Positions 59,649 through 64,000 of a stretch of 64,000 bases of DNA are shown piece after piece. The notes under the pieces are model-generated. The model was not told the origin of the DNA and did no database searches. It saw only the letters and a program-made list of their open reading frames with translations. Source of the DNA: Oncomelania hupensis (lineage: Eukaryota > Mollusca > Gastropoda > Littorinimorpha > Pomatiopsidae); contig CM072511.1 in assembly GCA_036898135.1 (NCBI GenBank), forward strand, positions 32,199,686 to 32,263,685. Reading direction: 5' to 3'. Position numbers and translations under genes: made by a program. Every line of letters starts with the position of its first letter. Within the stretch, counting starts at the first letter, position 1.

Positions 59649-59890
59649 TCCTATCCCGTAACTCAAAGGTCGTTGGGGAACCCCAGATGATCGTTTAACC
59701 AGTGTACTCCATCTTTCTCTGTCCTCAGCAACCCTCATGGCTTCGCTCAGTGTCAAGCCAGTCCATTCTCGAATGTTGTTATCCCACCTCTTTTTCTGTC
59801 TCCCTTTTCTTCTGCCAGATTGCACCGTGCCTTGCAGGATGGTCTTTGCAAGGCCTGATGCTCTGGTGACTTTGCCATATCATCGGATTT
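59649..59890 (-). mobile_element. LINE 3' end fragment, second copy
   Basis: Same [20 protein letters not shown] translation as 29806-30062, with a one-base indel near its end. Confidence 0.86.
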
Positions 59891-60977
59891 TTCGTTTGTT
59901 CACCACTATGAACATGTCATACACGAAAAACAACCACCCTAACACATAAAACACTAGAGGGAACCATTACAACAATTTTATTCACACAAAAACAACATTA
60001 TCATATATTTATAACTACCCCCCTCCCCCTCCCCTCTCTGTATACCAACAACCACACTTAACTATAATGAAAAACAAAACTAGTAAACAAACAATAATAA
60101 CAAATGAAATGCTGATTTTTGGTAGAGTCTTTTTTGCTACAGTCAATTCAAGATCGCAGGTGGCTGTAGAATAGTAAATTATTTAACTTATTTGCACAAA
60201 GTATTAATTATACACAAAGGTGTAATAATATTTTAAGCAGTAATAATATTTCTCAGTGGCCATAAATTATACAAGATACCTGACTGTAGAAAATGCCACT
60301 GCAACTAAGTATATAATATAATTTCTTGAATAAAATAATAAAGTTGTCTAAATTTATTCTTATGTATCTACATATGTGGCTTTATACATCCGGCACACAG
60401 GCGCTTGTATCTGGACACGCGAGCGCCTATGCCTTTGACGCGTCTCCTTTGGATCCGGCAACTGTCATTCTTTACAGTTCATTTTCTTGAGCAATTTTAT
60501 GAGGGAATAATAGACAACTTTTCCTTTCTAAGTTTTCTAACTTTCTAAGTTAAAGTCTCACTGGATGGCAGTCAACGACCAGAGTGGTTCCCCCAGGTGC
60601 TCAGGTCAGTAGAACCGCCAGGTTGTACATAGGCTCCCGGTGGTTCCGGTCAAAGCCCAGCTACGTCACATTCCAAGGCGGAGATGCCAATACCAGTACA
60701 TGAAGACATACACCAGAGTAGATTCTTGTATTATTAATCAACCAACATAGGAAAAATACTCACATGCTCTTCTGCATCACAGTGCTTATTACTATCCTTC
60801 TTCGTTATATCCATTATCACGTTCATTCATAAATTACCTCCCTTTATCATAATTGAAATGAACGAACTTTCCCAAATTATTTCCCTTTATTATAATTTGG
60901 AAACAATTTTATTGTTATTTATGAATGACCTCCCTTTTACAACCATTGGAAACAATTGATCAATTCCCATTTATAAA

Positions 60978-61683
60978 TATGTATTGCTTTAAATTCCCAC
61001 TGTCGCTGTCTTTCTCCTTTGTTCTTTCTCATTCCTACTATACTCTGTTCTATCAATCTACTATAATATCTTCTTCTTCGCTAGACCAGTCACCTACCTT
61101 TTTTCTTGAAAACTCTTCCGGGACAAACGGTCCAGTAGTCACCTATATGCGAAAGTGTCGTGTGACTATAATCTACAAACAACAACAACAACAACAACGG
61201 TGTTTCACCCGTCCCCTATACGCTTATGTGTCCGGGGACGTTAATCTATAAAACTAACTAACTAACTAACTAACTCCTCATTTGTGTGTGAGGTCTGTTG
61301 GATCAGCTTGGGAGTATTGAACGCTTTCTGCCAAATGGTCACTGGGGCTTCCTATGATGTTATTATTTGGCAATGTAGGCATTTTATATGTATGTGTTTT
61401 GTTGACATTTTATAATGATGTTTGTATTTTATTTTGTTTTTGTGAACGGGGGTTCAATAAATTTGAGTATAGCCTCAGCGTCCCCTGCGTGGGATGTCTT
61501 TATTGTAAAGTGACCAGCTGGTGGAGTGGTGCCTTCAGTGCTACCACCCACTAGGGTTGTTTCGGCAGATCTTTTATGCGGATGAGGGGTGAGTCCTCTT
61601 TAGCGAAGTTGTGGTCTTGATTTTGTGGTCCTGATTCTGCTCTTTGTAGTCCGCTGGACCCTGTAAGCAATGACTAACTAACT
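60978..61683 (+). mobile_element. Retroposon copy B with insertion, second copy
   Basis: As 31141-31848, including the internal (AACT)n-tailed insertion. Confidence 0.88.
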
Positions 61684-62239
61684 AACTATCCCTGTCCAGC
61701 TGTCTGCATATAGAAAAGAGCATTCAGTGTCTCTTTCAAACTCTCCAACTGCGTTGAAGGCACTGTACACAGTCGGATCATCCCATTTTATATTCATTAA
61801 AAGACTCGATGCCTGATAGTTAAAATATATGTGAACGTCTTTATGTTGGAAATGTCCTTATGTACTGAGCTTTAATGTGTAAAAGCCTTAGCTTAGAAAC
61901 TGTGCCTATCACAAATGTATTCAGGAGCTTAATGCTTAGGCCGCCCTCCCCCTTCCCCCCCCCCCCTTCAAATATATATGAACGTCTTTATGTTTGGAAT
62001 GTCCTTATGTACTGAGCTTTAATGTGTAAAGCCTTAGCTTAGAAACTGTGCCTATCACAAATGTATTCAGGAGCTTAATGCTTAGGCCCCCACCCCCCAC
62101 CCCTTCCCACCCCACCCCACCCCAAAAAAAAACCATTCTTGTGTTTCACTTACAATTATGGCAATAAATCAGTGGGAATTTGTGAAAAATGAAACATATA
62201 ATTGCATTGTATTTGTTTCTTGTATGATGACTTGCTTAT

Positions 62240-63168
62240 GATTACGAGTGAGTTTATGTGTGTGTGTGTGGGTGTGGCCATGTAGAAAACGACATTACTC
62301 TGACATACACTTGAAACTCTACATACTTTCTTTTGACTTTTTTTGACGGCCCTGTTATTTTGACGTCAAAATAGTGTTCCGGTAGAGTTAGGGCTGGGTT
62401 TTACCCCCGTTGGGGTGCCGGGGGTTTCAGTATAAATAGTATCCCCACTTTCTGGAAATTTAGTGCTTTAAATTCCCACTGTCGCTGTCTTTCTCATTTG
62501 CTCTTTCTCATTCCTGCTCTGTTCTATCAATCTGCTATACTATCTTCTTTGCTAGACCAGTCACCTACCTTTTTTCTTGAAAACTCTTCCTGGACAAGAC
62601 TCCTTATTTGTGTATGAGGTCTGTTGGATCAGCTTGGGAATATTGGACGCTTTCTGCCAGTAGTCACTGGGGCTTCCTATGATGTAGGCATTTTATCTGC
62701 ATGTGTTTTGTTGATAATTTATAATGATGTTTGTATTTTATTTTGTTTTTGTAAACGGGGGTTCGATAAATTAGAGTACAGCCTGAGCATCCCCTGCGTG
62801 GGATGTCTTTATTGTAAAGTGACTGGCTGGTGGAGAGCTTTCAGTTTTACCACTAGGGTTGTTTCAGCAGATCTTTTATGCGGATCAGGGGTTGTCCGGT
62901 CCTGATTTGGCTCGGAAGAGTCCGCTGGACCTAAAGCAATAATCATATAATGTAATGTAATAGGGCTGGGTTAGGCTTAGGGTTAGGTTAAGGGTTAGGG
63001 TTAGGGATAGCTTCAAAAAATAGAAAATGTCAAAATAAAGTTTAAAAAAAAGGGAAGTGTGTCAAAATAATGTATGTAGAGTCTCACAACAGTCATCACA
63101 ACGTCGTTTCTACAAAAATGTGTGTGTGCGTGTGTGTTGGTGTGTGTGGGTGTGTGTGTGTGTGTGTA

Positions 63169-63204
<36 letters not shown>

Positions 63205-63427
63205 CACTTGCACAGTGTTATCTGGACAAATCAGTGAACATCTACATAACTTGTATTGACATGCCTCCTTGTTTTGACCTCAGAACAATGAACCGTTAGG
63301 GTTAGGGCTGGGTTAGGGTTAGGGTTCGAACACGTAAAAGTACTTAAAAATGGGGACGAAATATGACCCATTGTCAGCACAACGTATGTGGCGTTTCAGG
63401 AAAGTCATGATAATACTGTGTACCCCC

Positions 63428-63477
<50 letters not shown>

Positions 63478-63750
63478 GTGTCCTTGTTTACACAGTGTTA
63501 TCAGGACAAATCAGTGAACATCTACATAAATTGTATTGACATGCCTACTTGTTTTGACGTCAGAACAATGATCCGTTAGAGCTGGGTTAGGGTTAGGGTT
63601 AGGGTTCGAACACTTCAAAGTACTTTAAAATGGGGACGAAATATGGCCCATTATCAGCACAACGTAAGTTGCGTTTCAGGAAAGTCATGATAATACTGTG
63701 TAACCTCGGCTGTGTGTGTGGGTTGTGTGTGTGTGTGTGTGTGTGTTATA
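62240..63750. repeat. GT/TTAGGG minisatellite array, second copy (start)
   Basis: Same unit order as 32401-33905. GT tract lengths differ, and one junction keeps TGTGTAACCTCGGCT where copy 1 has a shorter form. Confidence 0.88.
62401..62960 (+). mobile_element. Retroposon copy C, second copy
   Basis: As 32567-33125, with the same TAGGGCTGGGTT duplication at 62389-62400 and 62961-62972. The shared insertion predates the split of the two copies. Confidence 0.95.
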
Positions 63751-64000
63751 AGAATGTATTACAAGTCTGCTTATGCTAGCAAAATGTGAACTGAACATCT
63801 GGTATTTGTAACAAGAGGACCAGTTTACCCCGCACAATTTGAGCTTTCGATTGTTTAGTCAGTGTAGACTTGGAAGGTTACTGTTAGTCTATAGCAGACG
63901 ACAGAAGTGATCATGCGTAACACAGTTGTAGCTTGACGCCCGCACAGTTAGTGACATCATCGCCGCTGACGTTAGAGAGCTTCGATTTTACAGCCACTCA

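Larger units (their letters stand above)
47639..64000. repeat. Right copy of the ~16.3-kb duplication, truncated at gap and window edge
   Basis: It starts at the first base after the gap, in what is XPO7 intron 1 in copy 1. It then repeats the same order: XPO7 exon 1, orphan frame, 364-bp tandem unit, SLC26, LINE relics, retroposons A-C, minisatellite. It is still matching at the last base of the window. Confidence 0.97.

Noticed and set aside
1..64000. CRISPR arrays, operons or bacterial mobile islands
   Set aside because: Split genes, spliceosomal introns and eukaryotic retroposons throughout; direct repeats found are minisatellites or tandem duplications without regular spacers.

Overview
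This is eukaryotic, almost certainly metazoan, nuclear DNA: split genes with GT-AG introns, long AT-rich introns, many microsatellites and dense transposon relics. The mix of repeats (tRNA-derived SINE, CR1/L2-like LINE ends, pogo/Tigger and piggyBac-type elements, TTAGGG-rich minisatellites) and the protein sequences suggest an invertebrate, most likely a lophotrochozoan such as a mollusc. That placement is inference from style, not from a marker gene.

Layout. (1) 1-17847, minus strand: the N-terminal part of exportin-7 (XPO7). Twelve coding exons give 407 residues in one uninterrupted frame; the gene runs off the left edge. One intron appears to be GC-AG. The introns are full of DNA transposons, several with intact terminal inverted repeats and target-site duplications, a LINE with a damaged reverse transcriptase, a possible solo LTR and, in intron 5, two exons that may be a small nested gene. 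(2) 17848-29290, plus strand: an SLC26/SulP anion-transporter gene with one 1-kb coding-region intron, flanked by LINE relics. (3) 29297-37321: retroposons of one short family alternating with a GT-rich, TTAGGG-containing minisatellite array. (4) 37322-47138: gene-poor sequence with a tRNA-derived SINE, an L2/CR1-like LINE end, a TTAA-site MITE and long TTC/ATT microsatellites. (5) 47139-47638: an assembly gap of exactly 500 N. (6) 47639-64000: a near-identical second copy of 17813-34159, including XPO7 exon 1 and the whole SLC26 gene.

The main point for a user is the duplication across the gap. The two SLC26 copies each carry one single-base frameshift at different places, and each is intact where the other is broken. 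Together with the abrupt start of copy 2 at the gap, this fits two haplotypes placed in tandem by the assembler (a false duplication) better than two gene copies, but a recent real duplication cannot be excluded from sequence alone.

The genes do not form an operon or pathway. XPO7 is a Ran-dependent nuclear transport receptor and SLC26 is a membrane anion transporter; they are divergently oriented, with 4.4 kb between XPO7 exon 1 and the SLC26 coding exon. I see no prokaryotic-type systems (CRISPR, defence islands, operons), no rRNA genes and no intact tRNA gene. The most distinctive possibly undescribed items are a ~590-bp retroposon family with perfect 12-14 bp target duplications, and two inverted-repeat elements with 6-bp target duplications.
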